From Ceratothoa steindachneri (taxonomy: Eukaryota > Arthropoda > Malacostraca > Isopoda > Cymothoidae): DNA of 64,000 nucleotides. The DNA lies in contig OZ018324.1 of the NCBI GenBank assembly GCA_963969495.1, positions 49,671,503 through 49,735,502 of the forward strand, in the 5' to 3' direction. Shown one piece after another: positions 11,334 to 22,846 of the stretch (positions are counted from its first letter, which is position 1; the number at the start of each line of letters is the position of its first letter). The position numbers and the translations under genes were made by a program. The notes below the pieces were generated by a model. It was given only the letters and a program-made list of their open reading frames with translations, was not told the DNA's origin and did no database searches.

Positions 11334-12703
11334 CAGGGTGACCCCCCCCAAAAAAAAACGGGCCTGCACACACTCTTTGTAATATATCCTTCATTCATTT
11401 ACTAATCACCCTTAATTTGTAGGACATGACAGAATCAAAGCCTGTGAACACAACTAGATCTCAATGGGAGCTCCAGCAAAGATATACTGCGTCAAACATT
11501 ACTACAAGACAGGCTCGTTCAAGAAAGTGCAGGACACTTTCGTGCATCAGTTCGAATGTGAAAAGGCCACCTCCAAGAGCAGAATTCAGGACTGGGTGGA
11601 CTTCTTTGAGAACTATGGGACAGTGTAGAACCTCAATGCCGCCAGTGACAACCGTCCAAGCCATTCAGGACGGCCCAGGAAGCGTACAGCTGAGCTGGTC
11701 TAAAGCGTGAGAGAGTCAGCGCAGAGTCCTAAACGCTCTGTGCACAAGCGAAGTCAGTCCCTCGGTATATACCGTGAGACTTGCAGGATAGTGCTAGTAA
11801 TGGATGTAAAGGCCTACCCATACAGAGTACAGATTAAGCAGACTCTTATAGCCTCGGACAAGGAGCAGAGAAAGGCTATGGCTGTCAAGATACTGGAGAA
11901 GATTCAGGAGGTCCCAACTTTCCTTAACCTCCTTTGGACCTCAGATGAAGCTCACTCCCATCTTGAAGGAAAGGTAAACTCGAAGACAAATGTCTTCTGG
12001 GGGACCTCCAGACCAAATGAGGTATCCACTAAACTCCTACACTCCCCTATGTGCACGGTATAGACTGCAATCTCAGCCAGAGGCATCATCAGACCATTCT
12101 TCTTCGAAGAATCTGGCGCGACAGCGACAGTCACCAAGGAGGGGTATGTTGAGGTCCTCAAAACCTTTAAGAGGGAGCTGCAGACCCTGTATCCGTCGCT
12201 TATGGGGAAGTTCTGGTTCCAGCAAGATGAAGCAAGCTCTCGCACTTCAAACCTGTCCCGAGATTGGCTGAAAGAGAACTTTGGTGACCGTGTGATCAGT
12301 CTCAAGACTGATTTTGAGTGGGTACCTCACAACCCAGACCTTAGCCCCCCCAGATTTCTTTTTCTGGGATTAGCTTAAAGACAGAGTATACGCAGGGAGA
12401 CGCAGGACCATCACGGAACTCAAGGAAGCCATCAGGGATGAGGTCAGAGCCATTAGTCGGTCGGTTTGTAAGGACGTCATGGACAACTTTGTGCTGCGCC
12501 TCAAGAAATTCACAGAGCAAAGTGGAGGTCATCTCGAACACGTGCCCTAGAATAAAGAAGAAAAGTCTAAAGACTCTCATGTTTTGATATGATGTTTTTA
12601 AACACAATAAACTAGTTATCACCAAAGTTTCATTCAATCCTTACAGAAAATTAAGAAATAAGGCCTATCGAAAGTTAGGGCACGTTTTTTGGGGGGAGGG
12701 TCA
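11334..12703 (+). mobile_element. Mariner-like element nested in the Tc1-like element
   Basis: The element is bounded by TA on both sides (11332-11333 and 12704-12705). Terminal inverted repeats are visible: left TGACCCCCCCCAAAAAAAAA beginning at 11339, right end inverted TGACCCTCCCCCCAAAAAA. The left end carries five extra bases (CAGGG). It splits the right inverted repeat of the host transposon, which proves the order of insertion. It contains one nearly complete transposase frame. Confidence 0.88.
11464..12550 (+). pseudogene. Mariner-like (DD34D-type) transposase, nearly full length
   Basis: I choose the ATG at 11464 because this frame starts the family's N-terminal HTH (KIYCVKHYYKTGSFKKVQDT) and continues through RIQDWVDFFENYGTV, NRPSHSGRPRKR, SPKRSVHKRSQSLGI and AYPYRVQIKQTL. 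The first catalytic Asp is in LLWTSDEAHSHLEGKV and the second in FWFQQDEASSRTS. The third lies in the P-D-F-F-F-W motif just after a run of seven C (12345-12351), where the frame shifts. In-frame stops are TAG 11626, TAA 11701 and TAG 12061, and the natural stop is TAG 12548-12550. With three stops and one homopolymer shift this is the best-preserved transposase in the window, but it is inactive as read. Confidence 0.9.
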
Positions 12704-12951
12704 TAAAATATATTAAATGTATGCCTTTATGTACCATGGAAATTTTATTTACCTACTCATCATATTTTTGAAAATATTTTAAAGGAAAATTGTTCTCTTA
12801 TTTTGCTCGCCAGTGAATGTTCCTCTCCCTTGACCTTGAAATACTCGAAAAGGGAATTTGACAGGTAAAGATAAGTAAAGGATGAACACGTCGACCTGAT
12901 CCAAAATAAATGAGCAGTTGAGACTAACATAACCTTTCTTCTCGTTTCCAG

Positions 12952-13071
12952 CTGATGGGTTCACTTACACCTTCGGCATCTTCTACGTCCACATTCTCAA
13001 TTACTACGGGGTGTCCAAATCAGCTGCATCATGGATTGCTTCAATCCTCGTTGGCGTCACCTTAGGTTCAG
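12952..13071 (+). CDS. Monocarboxylate transporter-like (SLC16/MFS), exon covering TM1 end to TM2
   Basis: This exon is flanked by a pyrimidine-rich acceptor (...tttccag) and a donor (G|gtaaat). It reads DGFTYTFGIFYVHILNYYG then VSKSAASWIASILVGVTLGS, the hallmark TM1-loop-TM2 segment of SLC16 proton-linked monocarboxylate transporters. These are 12-helix plasma-membrane carriers for lactate, pyruvate or related acids. It starts in phase 1 (the codon is completed by one base of an earlier exon) and ends in phase 1. The family's N-terminal signature, a proline-rich start followed by the DGGWGW motif, is not visible upstream in the window, so the first coding exon probably lies before base 1. 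Substrate cannot be told from sequence. Family assignment is secure; the exact paralogue is not. Confidence 0.93.
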
Positions 13072-13731
13072 GTAAATATTGTTTTCAAGTTTCTTTGACA
13101 CCATCTAGTAAACCTTTTAAGAAGATGACACCGAATACTAGAAGTTATTCTCAGCAGCTAGGGATGAGTGTGAAATTCATCATGGATTAAATAAAAAAGC
13201 TTGTCCTCGCTCACGTTATAATATTTCGAGATCTATCACTGTCAACCTTAAATCTATTTATGTACACTAACCCCATCTTCACGGATATCAGTTTCGTCCA
13301 TGAATCATTTAAAATGAATTGAATAACTACAGCGACTGTGAGGGTCCTTATGCGTATCAATAAGCACTTGATTTACAATTATAATGAAGATTCCCATAGT
13401 TCATAATAAGTTAACTCCATTTATTCATTAATCTCTTTGCTAAGAAAGTCATTTTTCTCAAGTTGACTCATTTTGTCCATTTGTCTGTGTCAACAGATTA
13501 GATGAAAAGACCACACTAATTCACCATTCTATACAAAATCATTTTATTTCCTGAAAATTCACCGTTCCACAATAAACGTCGGGAAAAAATAAACACTCTC
13601 TAACATTTGGTGCAACTCTCAGTACACACTGAGAATGTGTACATGATACTGTCTGCCATTGTCTTTCAGCTCCCCTCCGCCCAGTACACTCTAGTGCGTA
13701 CACCTCAGCTAGACGGCTGTTCCTAGGAAGC
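13072..13731 (+). other. Intron sequence, nothing recognised
   Basis: First part of the 9.8-kb intron after the TM1-TM2 exon. No element or RNA gene is seen apart from short inverted repeats around 13625-13660. Confidence 0.5.
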
Positions 13732-14755
13732 TTAACCGGTATTTCAAAAGTCCTGTTACACTCATTAAGACGCTCTCAACAAAGGACACAATAATAGTTT
13801 TGTTGCAAATAGAGACATTTTTTTATTGTTTCCACATATAAATATATGTTTATATTGTAATATTAAGCAATGTGGAGCACGTGGTCTAGGCAAGACCAGA
13901 AGGTGCACACACGTTGCGGACGAAGTCCTTCTTGATGGAGCACTTTAGCTCGTCGAAGGTACTGTGGCGGACCTTGCAGGCGTTGCCCTCGACATGCGCC
14001 CCCACGCTGTAGTCGAGGGAATTTAGGTCAGGTGATTGCGGAGACCAAAATCCTTCGACCAGAAGTTCATGTTCGACTCCAACCACTCTTGCACGGTTTT
14101 GGCTTTGTGGGCCGGGTCGCCTTCTTTGTGATCTTTCTCACCTAGGGCAGGACTTTCGTGGCCAGGATGTCTTTGTCATCGGCCGCCGCGAGCCTGTAAC
14201 CGGCCGCGAACCTCACCGGGGCCTCTTCTCACCATTCGAAGCCACGACGACGATCCTCATCACCAAGGCCGACTGCTTGGTCGTGGACATCTAGCAGACG
14301 TTTGAGACGTCCTGGCCGAAGCTTGTTCATGACCTAATCGAGAATGAAGGTTTTTCATCCGAAAATTGACAATTTTATTGCAATGAGTCTTCAAGTCGTT
14401 GAGAAAAGGACGACAGCGCTCCAGGCGTTGTTCTCGCACACGGTCGGTGAGCAGAGGCCTTTTCACCAACCTCAAGATCTTGTCCCCCCCTTCCCTCCTT
14501 GATGTACCTGGAAACTAAGGCCAGCCATATTTTCTCCTTCGAGAAAGCGCATTCATTTCGAGCTTCGGAGCATTTTCGAAGGCCGTGGTCACAGTCAAAA
14601 GGTTGATAACTTGAGGTCTGCCTGAACGAGGGAAATCTTTGAAGTCTTCCAGTTCATGAGCCTCTCTACGACTATGGCCGATCATACGGCTGATGTTAAG
14701 TCGCTTGGCGACGTCGGTCTTCTTGTCTGTTTGTCAAATTGAGAGTGTAAAAAAG
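13732..14755 (-). pseudogene. Mariner-like element, minus strand, decayed
   Basis: The left end reads ccggtatttcaaaagtcctg then ttacactc, closely matching the inverted right end of the copy at 25077-25709 (ccaggtattgcaaaattgct). On the minus strand there is an HTH portion (DVAKRLNISRMIGHSRREAH with FPRSGRPQVI), then LERCRPFLNDLKTHCNK, and a C-terminal PQSPDLNSLDYSVGAHVEGN with RHSTFDELKCSIKKDFVRNV. Stops and shifts separate these parts. The right terminal repeat is degraded near 14700-14755. It inserted in the intron antisense to the host gene. Confidence 0.82.
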
Positions 14756-15104
14756 ATAATCGTATATCCTTTCTTGATGTAAAAACTGTTAGAGTCATTG
14801 ACAAAATTACCTTCACTGTGTACCGACAACCAATCCATTATAACTCTTATATCCATTTCTTTTCTCATCGTGATATTAACATTAAGCGAGCCGTTGCATC
14901 AGGTATGTTTTTGAGAGCACTTAGGATATGTGAGATTACATATATAACCTGCAGCTTCATTGAAGGAGAGAGAAAGAGAAATAAAATAATGTTAATACAA
15001 AATCAATTCAATAATTTAATTGAAAAATCGGGTGCCCCTAAAAATGAAAATTGCCAAAATTTAGGAACATAAGTCAAAACTAATTTCTTTAAGAATTATT
15101 TTTT

Positions 15105-15485
15105 TTATAAACTGCATCAATTTTAAAAAGGCCAAAGGAAATGTTAAAGTTATTGAATTGACTTATACATAAACATTCAACAAGGTTTCTTTTAATTGGG
15201 TCATTTGAGCGAAAAATAAAGTTTGCTGAATTCCAATTAATTAAGTGGTTATTTTCGGACATATGCACAAAAAACGCGCTATTATTTACAGCTTTCCTAA
15301 CAATAAGACAGAAATATAGTTTTAATATAAAAATCCTCACTTCATTTATACATGAACTCTAGTCGTCTTGGTTTGACGCACTATTATTTACAGCTTTCCT
15401 AGCATTGTACTTATGCTGATTAATACGGAAAGATAATTACTACCCTGTCTGTCCAAAATATTTACTTGGACAAACAGAACATTCG
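15105..15485 (-). pseudogene. Penelope-like element GIY-YIG endonuclease segment
   Basis: On the minus strand, from about 15485 downward, SVCPSKYFGQTG is followed after a shift by RINQHKYNARKAVNNSA. A ~75-bp insertion flanked by a duplicated aggaaagctgtaaataatag follows, then AFFVHMSENNHLINWNSANF and IFRSNDPIKRNLVE with CISQFNNFNIS. This order (Y-x-G-Q-T, R-I-x-x-H, A-x-x-x-H, D/N-W, E) is that of the C-terminal GIY-YIG nuclease of Penelope-like retroelements. No reverse transcriptase domain is present next to it. Part of it overlaps the large palindrome described separately. Confidence 0.75.
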
Positions 15486-15690
15486 ACCGAATAGACTCCC
15501 CCAATATGTTTTGCTTGTCTAAGTAAATATTTTGGACAGACAGGAAAGTAATTATCTTTCCGTATTAATCAGCATAAGTACAATGCTAGGAAAGCTGTAA
15601 ATAATAGTGCGTCAAACCAAGACGACTAGAGTTCATGTATAAATGAAGTGGGGATTTTTTATATTAAAACTATATTTATGTCTTATTGTT
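15299..15690. repeat. 392-bp near-perfect palindrome (arms ~185 bp)
   Basis: The left arm, from aacaataagacagaaatata at 15299 to about 15484, pairs with the right arm from about 15505 to tttatgtcttattgtt at 15690. Only a handful of mismatches and a short central spacer separate them. The arms are two copies of the same Penelope GIY-YIG-derived sequence placed head to head. Such a structure can form a cruciform and is hard to clone or assemble. Confidence 0.92.
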
Positions 15691-16032
15691 AAATTAGATG
15701 AGTGCACATATAAGTCTAAGGTGTGCATTACGTCTCTAACCTTCTTTTATATATGTGTCTTATGTGAAATCTGATGACGTGGAGTCGCCTCTAATATATA
15801 TACAGGAATATAAAATCCCAGAAAATAACTAAACATCTATTGGCGGACGTTTAGGACCTCAAGTTGGACCATCATCAGCGACTAACAGAAGAGAAAAATA
15901 TTTACATTAAAAATTTTTAAAAATACATTAAATAATGGTTTAAATTAAAAGCGGAGGAAGGAAATGCAAACCAATAAAATTGGCTAATATTGAGTGGTAT
16001 GTAAAACAAAAATAACATTAAATAAAATTATT

Positions 16033-16079
<47 letters not shown>

Positions 16080-17344
16080 TAATTTCGAAAAAAAGGGGGG
16101 AACACGAACAAATTTAATATAAAACTAACTTGGGTATAAAAAAATAAAATAAAAAGAGCAAACTGAACGGATTCAAGAATAAAATAACCCATTATATTTT
16201 AAACAAAAAACAAATGTAAACAAATGGCAAAGAGAGATTGACATGTATCGCTGGAGTTGGGATAGCAACTGACTAACGCTAAAAAGCTAATAACAAAGAA
16301 TGTTCCTTTGGTCTGTCGGATATTGGTTGGTTGGTTATACGGTAAGTAATTTAATTGAAGAGGTATAATTATTTAAATTAGGGTTTATTTTATGGATGAA
16401 CAATGACTAGGATTTTCAATTCCAAAGATGTTGAGGCTGAAGACAAGATGTTAACCGATTTTTGGTTGAGGGGTTGTTGCTAATTATCAGATTGTTGACT
16501 AATGGATGAGGGAAATGGGAATGTCAGTCCTTAGTGCTTAGCGATCCTATATTTTTGTTGCAGACCAGTTTGGCCCACATAACGACTATGTCAGGTCGTG
16601 CTTGTATTATTTTAAAGTCAACAGGATCGCAAGTCCATAGAAATTGACTCATGGCAAAAAAAGGAAATGCAAGGAAACAGGGTTAGAATTAATACAAAAA
16701 GATTAGCTTTGTTGGGAGTAGTTTGTGAGGGTATAAATTAGTAGTTTATTTAAATTAGATTTTAAATGTTTGAGATAGGTCAATCTTAGGAAAACCTTCT
16801 CTTTGGTACATTAGTTATAATGATTTATAAATAATATATTTTAGAGAAAAATTTAGACACTAACTTATCAAAAATGAAATCGGAGTAATAAATTCAATGA
16901 AAGAATTCCTTTAGATAAGTTATTTATTGATGAAATGCTAAACAGTTTGAGCAAATATGGTTAGCTCTGAAAATTCTACTTTTAATGTTAGTTAACTTAA
17001 CGTGAGTCCCGGGAGAGCGAGTGAAAAAAATGAGTACCCAATTTGCTGGTTGTGTGTTTTCGATCAATTGATTTTGTGCTCTATTTCCACGGAGTCACAT
17101 TTGTGCGAATTCGTTTGGCGTAGAAAATGCAAAAATACACAGCTATTTAAGATGATTTTGTGCTGCATTTCGAAGGGCCATCGTTAAAGTAATATCTTAA
17201 CTGACAATCTTTAAATGTTATTTTATAACTGATAATTTTTCCAGAAAAATATACAAATTTGAAATCAGCGTAAGAAACTGCATTGGTGGTGAAATTTACA
17301 AAAATATTTGGAGAATGCGCACCAAACCCAAAAGGATCCCATTT
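15691..17344. other. Intron sequence; Penelope-like flank and an (AT)n run
   Basis: The first ~250 bp (tctgatgacgtggagtcgcc, accatcatcagcgactaac) resemble non-coding ends of Penelope-like elements, on weak grounds. (AT)n occupies about 16036-16075. The rest is AT-rich with no recognised gene. Confidence 0.4.
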
Positions 17345-17755
17345 TGGATAAGGAAATTTTGATCGCATTCGACATGGAAAAGAATTTAAATGCTTTAATC
17401 TCGAGTGATTTAAAATTTTCAAAATAATGGTCACAAAAAGCGAATAAGGTTCTAAAATACATAACGAGACATTTTGCATTTAAATAGAAAGATATTGTTC
17501 TTTCCATATATAAAGTGCTTCTAAGACCTCATTTAGATTATGCGGGGCAATTCGGTCTACATACATGTAGAAATATATTGCAATATTGAGGCGCATCATG
17601 AACTTAGGATTTACTTTCACTCGAATATCGGCAGCTGCGTGATCAACTTATTGAAGTCAATAAAATACTAAAAGGATTTACTAATACAAATTATTACTCG
17701 ATATTTGAGCTAGATAACCGAGTGACAACTAGAAATAACGGTTTCAATCTTGCCT
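17345..17755 (+). pseudogene. CR1-like LINE fragment, reverse transcriptase C-terminal end
   Basis: Allowing stops and shifts, the + strand gives NALISSDLKFSK, KVLKYITRHFAFK, IVLSIYKVLLRPHLDYAGQF, then LSLEYRQLRDQLIEVNKILK and YSIFELDNRVTTRNN. The same series occurs in the larger CR1 element at 51000-51400 (VTITSDLKFSR, LYNYFVRPHLEYVVQFWSP). Only the region after the catalytic palm is present, so this is a short decayed insertion within the intron. Confidence 0.75.
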
Positions 17756-17973
17756 CTCTTTCACCTTTTCCCCTCTTCTTTTAGTTAGCCTCAAGTGGAT
17801 CAGAGAGTCGTTGCCGGGTCGTAATTGCGTACTTTCTAACAGCCAATCCTCCTTATATTTCAATCTATTCCAAACGCTTCATAATCTTAAGCACTCTTTG
17901 GATAGGTGCTGCCATATGTTGTAATGACCCAAGAGTAGGACCCAACGTTAAACTATAGACCTCTACTGACATA

Positions 17974-18470
17974 ACAAGAGCTCTTGCTAGCCGAGTGGAT
18001 ACGGCGTCGGTCTGCCAACGTCGCCGTACCAGGTTCGATCTCGGCAAGAGCGAACACAAACGTCAGCGCACGGCGAGAGATCTGGGTACCAATTGGTGCA
18101 GGCGCTGTGCTCACCCCTATAGTGGGGTGGGTCGATCTTACACTTCTCATCGCACCCATAGCCAATTACAACACTGCTCTCTTTCCTCTCCCTTCTTCGC
18201 AGCACAATACACATAAACACACACACACACACATATACACTTTTTGTTCCAAGGAATTCTGCCAATGGGTATCTATATCCACATATCCCTCTGCCCGGGG
18301 GTGACAAAAGATCCAGCTGAGCGCTGTTTGGTGTCAAAAACATAATACTTCCTGGCACCTCTCTCCAACGAGGACCGGCCCCTGGGGCCCTCGAGCACAC
18401 CAGCGATTGTCATACTGATCTTTATATCTATTTCATCATCCGGTTGGGATTGGGGAACCACTACTTCTAC
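17974..18470 (+). mobile_element. tRNA-derived SINE, copy 1
   Basis: The head carries an A-box (tagccgagtgg) and a B-box (ggttcgatctc) at tRNA-like spacing. The sequences gctcttgc and gcaagagc pair like an acceptor stem around them. The ~350-bp body (ggtaccaattggtgcaggcg, ccaattacaacac, gggtatctatatccacatat, cagcgattgtcatactgatc) is shared with copies at 21316, 36378 (minus) and 41003. An (AC)n run sits inside at about 18216-18240. ORFs across it are artefacts. Confidence 0.85.
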
Positions 18471-19429
18471 TGAAATATTAAGGAAACGGATTCATGCGGT
18501 GGCTCGACTGTACCCGAGCAACATAGGAACAAGAAACTCTACTTTTTCTCTTTTCTTATGGTCCTGTAATGTGTTAAAGTTTCAAGTTAAAGTTACTTTG
18601 GTTAGGTGTATAAATGAAAGAGTATGGAAGATGAAGCAAATGTTAAATGTGGTGAGTTTCGAGTGGAAGAATTCTGTAGAGTAGCATTATATAAGAGGAA
18701 AATGGAAGAAAGATAACTACAAGAACTACATGGAAATAAGTCTGTTGGAGTCAATGTATGTGGAAAAATTGTTCGTTTGCTCTAGAATGTTTTGAATAGT
18801 ACAGAGGAGAAAAATATATATTCAACCTTGCTTCTCTCTTGCTTATACACAAGCTTATGTTGATGCGTTAGTGACTAAAATGATAAAGCGCATTGACCGC
18901 GTTCGTTAATCACTCTATGGTTACAAAAATAATGAGGCTGGATGTTCACTGAGTTCGCAAGATGAAAAAAGATGGAATAAACATCTGAAACTTGAGAGTG
19001 AGCGAGTGGAGCAGAGTTGTAACGAGTTCCATCACGAGAGCCATTGACTACCTTGTGAATTTTAATACGATAGTTTGTGAAGCCTCAACCAGATTCACAT
19101 ACAATAATTAATGAATCCCAGCTTTGATTATTTGATTGAACTCTTGGTGATAGTCAAGTATGAATTAGGTTGAAACGGAAGTAATGTCCGATTTTCTAGA
19201 ATGAAGTTGTAGATAATATTTATTAAAGTAGTGCCTAGTGTTATCGTTTCGGAATGATACAGTGAGTAATTCATACCTTTTCCTTTTAAAAATATTGTGT
19301 CATAAACTCCATCGATATTCGCCTCTATGTCCTCCAATCTAAAGATCGCATTAGATATGTTGTAATCTATTAGTTTCATAGAAGTTCAATTCATGTACAG
19401 CGGCAAAATCTATTTAGAGCACTTAGGGG
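18471..19429. other. Intron sequence with no gene recognised
   Basis: AT-rich sequence between a SINE and a mariner pseudogene. Short ORFs show no motif. Confidence 0.4.
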
Positions 19430-20398
19430 ATGATGCAGTAAATTAAAGAAGTTTCAGTAGGTGTCTTTTCCGTTTCTTAAGTGGAGATTTCGGTCTAAAA
19501 GACGGACCAAAAGAATGTCGTCCAAGGAAAATTGATTTTTAAAACGTTGGAAGCTGTTTTCACAGCAAATTCTGCTCGCAGAACAATTTAACGTGACTCA
19601 TACGACTGTCCTATGCAGAAGAAAAGGATTGGAAAGGTTTCAGTGATTGGAAAATGGGACCCTCACGAACTGTCCACGCCTAATCTGCAACAGCGTGCTG
19701 CTTGCTGTGAGTCATTGCTTCCATAACACCTTCAGATACTATTTGTGGGCAGATTGTAGCTTGTAATGAGAATTGAATCCTTTATTATAACGTTAAACGC
19801 CACCTTTCTTGGATCAGTCAAGGAAGAAAGATTTCTAAACGACCGAGAGGAGGACTTTTTCCGCAAAAGATGAAGTTGAGTGTTTGGTGGGATATTGAAG
19901 GAATTGTCTATTAGGAACTGTTAGACAACAATTAAAAATTAATGCTAATCTCTACTGCAATCAACTTCGTCGTTTAAAAGACACTTTAGTCCAAAGGTGA
20001 CCATCTTTAGTGAACAGAAGGATGTGTCATCCTTCATCACGATAATGCCCTTCATCAAACAGCTCTAATGACCGAAGGAGGAGCTTGGTTGGGAAATATT
20101 TCTTCCTCCTCATATTCTCCCGACCTCGATCCTTCTGATTATCACTTGTTTAGAGGATTAAAGGATCATTCGGATGGTGTGAGGTTGACATCAAGAAAAG
20201 AGGTTGAAAACGAGTTGGAATTCATATTTTGCACCTAAAGAATTTTACAAGCGTCACATTTATAATCTCGTTGACAGATGTAATGAGGTTCTAGATAGCA
20301 ATGAAGGTTATGCTTATTATTAAATATTTCTATATTCATAAGTTTTTCATTTTTAAAATATACCCTAAAATTAGACATTATTTTTGTTCTAACCTGAT
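19430..20398 (+). pseudogene. Mariner transposase pseudogene (SETMAR/mellifera-like type)
   Basis: The + strand shows, across many shifts and stops: R-P-R-K-I-D, a core with LYYNVKRHLSWIS, KISKRPRGGLFPQKMKLSVW, WDIEGIVYELL (interrupted), VILHHDNALHQTA (second Asp), and SSYSPDLDPSDYHLFRGLKD (third Asp). This is the usual order for mariner transposases, which integrate at TA. A possible right inverted repeat, aggttagaacaaaaataatg when inverted, ends near 20395. The copy is old and inactive. Confidence 0.8.
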
Positions 20399-21315
20399 AA
20401 GAATAAGATTTTGATAAAAGCCTTGAGAAAGGAAATTGCCCTTAACTGGGATTCGAGGGCAGTTTTCAACTTACTCTTTCAAAAATACTTTTCAAAAATG
20501 CCATTTGTCACTCATATAAGGATTATTTTTCCTCCACTGCTCCACTCTTTTCTGTACTTAAGGATTTTTTTTTAGATTCCCGTTTCACTTCTTCGTTCAG
20601 CTCATTTTCAGTGAGCTGGTTTCCCTTCCATTATCATCAGCCCATTTAATCCTACTACTGGGAGAGGGCCTCCCCTAGAAACCTGCAGTGATCGTTTTTC
20701 AGCATACGAGTTTACCCCGCCACTCTTTTTGTCCATCTTGTGTCGTTTCATCAAGCAATATGTTCTGTCGATTTCCACTTCAGAGCCTTTGTTTATCTTA
20801 CCATATTTATCACCTGTTCATATCAATGTATTACTTTTGGGGGCCCCAGGGCTATCCTCCATGTTTCTCTTATCTACTAGAGAAGCAGTTCGCGGGTTTA
20901 CCAAATCTAGTAACCAAGTGAGAAAGGTGAGAGACCACAAAAATTAGGAGCCAAACTGCGAGGGATTCTTAATCTCCCCCTTTGAAGATCCCTCACCTCT
21001 TTTGACGTGACTGCAAATTTGACCATCGCCCCTAAGCCTACCTCTTTCGACCTTGTCTTAACTTGCTCACAATTTTGTCAGTACGTTCGTATTTGCGGAT
21101 CTCTTTGTTTGTTTGTATATGTACCCATTCCTTGACATTAACCAATGTTCTAGAGTTTCTTTAATTTGTCTCTGAAGATGATACAAGTGCATCGAAATGT
21201 GTCAAGTAAATATAAAGTGTTTTGCTAAAGGGCTCTTCTCCTATTCCCCTTTAAATTTAAAATCTGAGTTTTAATGATTTTCGGAGAACTTATCACGGCA
21301 CATTACTTCGGTCGT
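20399..21315. other. Intron sequence; possible retroelement tail
   Basis: No gene. At about 21170-21230 the phrase tctgaagatgatacaagtgc followed by atcgaaatgtgtcaag resembles 3' ends of Penelope-like elements, a weak resemblance only. Confidence 0.3.
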
Positions 21316-21812
21316 TTAGAGCTGTTGGTAGCCGAGTGGATACGGCGTTGGTCTGCCAAAGTCGCGGTACTGGGATCGATCCCGGAAAGAGCAGACACAA
21401 AAGTAGAGATCTGGCTATCATTTGGTGGAGGCGCTGTGCTCAGCCCTGTACTAGGATGGGTGGATCTTACACTTCTCATCACACACATAGCCAATTACAA
21501 CACTTTTTTCTTTCCTCTCCCGTCTTCGCAGCGCAACACACACACATTTCCTGTTCTAAGGAATCCTACCGATGGGTATCTATATCCACATACCTCTGAC
21601 GCGGAACTGGCCCCTCTGGCCCGGGGTGACGAAGGTTCCAAAGATGTTGTTTGGTGTCAAAAACATAATACTTCCTGGTACCTCTGCCCTCCAAAGAGGA
21701 CCGTCCCTGATGCCTCACCAGCGATTGTCATACTGACCTTTATGTCTATTTCATTATCTGGTCGGGGTTCCACCTGGATAAAGGCAGGTTGGCGAACCAC
21801 TACTAACTACTA
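21316..21812 (+). mobile_element. tRNA-derived SINE, copy 2
   Basis: Same family as copy 1. It has the A-box tagccgagtggatacggcg, a B-box position changed to ggatcgatccc, and the shared body (gaggcgctgtgctcagccct, atgggtatctatatccaca, cagcgattgtcatactgac). The acceptor-like stem is partly lost (gctgttgg against ggaaagagc). It lies in the same orientation as copy 1, 3.3 kb downstream, in the same intron. Confidence 0.85.
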
Positions 21813-22846
21813 CTCTTAAGCTATAAGATCGTGTAGTGGAAGAGGAGGAATTAGTTCATCACAAATTCATAGGGTTAAAATTTGGAATGTGTGGCAGCTG
21901 TCGGGATTTGGAAAGGTCACCATTTCACCAGGTCTCTGCCCCAGGGCAGAAAACACTCTTTTTCGCTTCGTTCATCCATTTTTGTACCCATACCCTTCTT
22001 AATGCAGTTTGGGTTAGTGCCTTTGTGTGTCTTAGCTCCTTAGACGAACTTATACTTGAAGGATATAGTCCGCCCTCGTCGCCCAAATATTCTTTGTCAT
22101 CCTTCACCTTTTCACCATTAGCTCTATTCTCAGTCTTTCTTCGAAGAGGAGAAATGAAATGCTCTCGTTGGTTTAGCCACGTTTCTTTTTCCTAGTAAAA
22201 TCCAGTTCCATTTCGCACATTTCGGCGTCTGATATTTGTGTTCGCGGCCACGACACTCGTCCGACGTGGTTCCACTCGCCGTTTTCTTTCTGTTTCACCG
22301 CCGGGCGCTTTTTCATCCGACCGAGGAATCGTTTCATTCTTCAATGCAATAACTCGATCATTGCTCCGGATAACAGTGATTTAGTTTTGGAAAATTCGCC
22401 AAAAGGAAATTGTTTTCTGCATAAAATCCTTCCATTCCTTTCCTTTCGTTTGATGGAGTGATTTTAGTTGAGTGGCTTTGGCACACAGCTTGCTCCTGAG
22501 CCTTTTCAGTGGCTTTCATCACAAAAAATTACTAACCAGCAAAAACCTTAACATTAACTTGAAGTCAAAATGGAAGTCAAAGGGGAATGAAGAGCTGAAA
22601 ATGGAAAATAAGAAATGGATAAAGAAATAGTTTAACAAACTTTCTTTAGAGTTATATCTTATAGTAATATTAATGATTCATTCCTTGAATTTATGTACTC
22701 TAGTTCTTTCATTGAGATTCCTAGACTAGTTATTACAATTTTGTGTTATTTTATATGGGATTTTTTGATGGATCAGAGACATAAGTTCGTGTGACGCTGT
22801 TTTATTATTCTATTTAAGGAACTTTATTCATTTGTGCCTTCCACAG
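21813..22846 (+). other. Intron sequence before the TM2-TM4 exon, nothing recognised
   Basis: No element or RNA gene recognised. A 119-codon ORF at 21836-22195 lacks any family motif and has no splice context that links it to the transporter gene. Confidence 0.4.

Larger units (their letters stand above)
10167..12813 (+). mobile_element. Tc1-like DNA transposon with long terminal inverted repeats, split by a nested element
   Basis: The left end (about 10167-10350, containing aaaataagaaaacgattttc and atttccatggtacataaagg) reappears inverted at 12705-12813 (cctttatgtaccatggaaat ... cttattttgctcgccagtg). The inner part of the repeat (tattcaagaaa...aactaacaaaata) reappears inverted at 11297-11333. 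The right arm is thus cut in two by the element at 11334-12703. The arm is at least 150 bp long. Inside lies a decayed Tc1-type transposase. Confidence 0.8.

Noticed and set aside
17974..18060. A functional tRNA gene
   Set aside because: A- and B-boxes are present, but the cloverleaf is incomplete and the sequence continues into a repeated SINE body.
17865..18461. Several overlapping ORFs
   Set aside because: They lie in the tRNA-derived SINE and recur only because the SINE recurs.
21836..22195. 119-codon ORF as a nested gene
   Set aside because: No domain, no splice or promoter support; composition is that of the intron.
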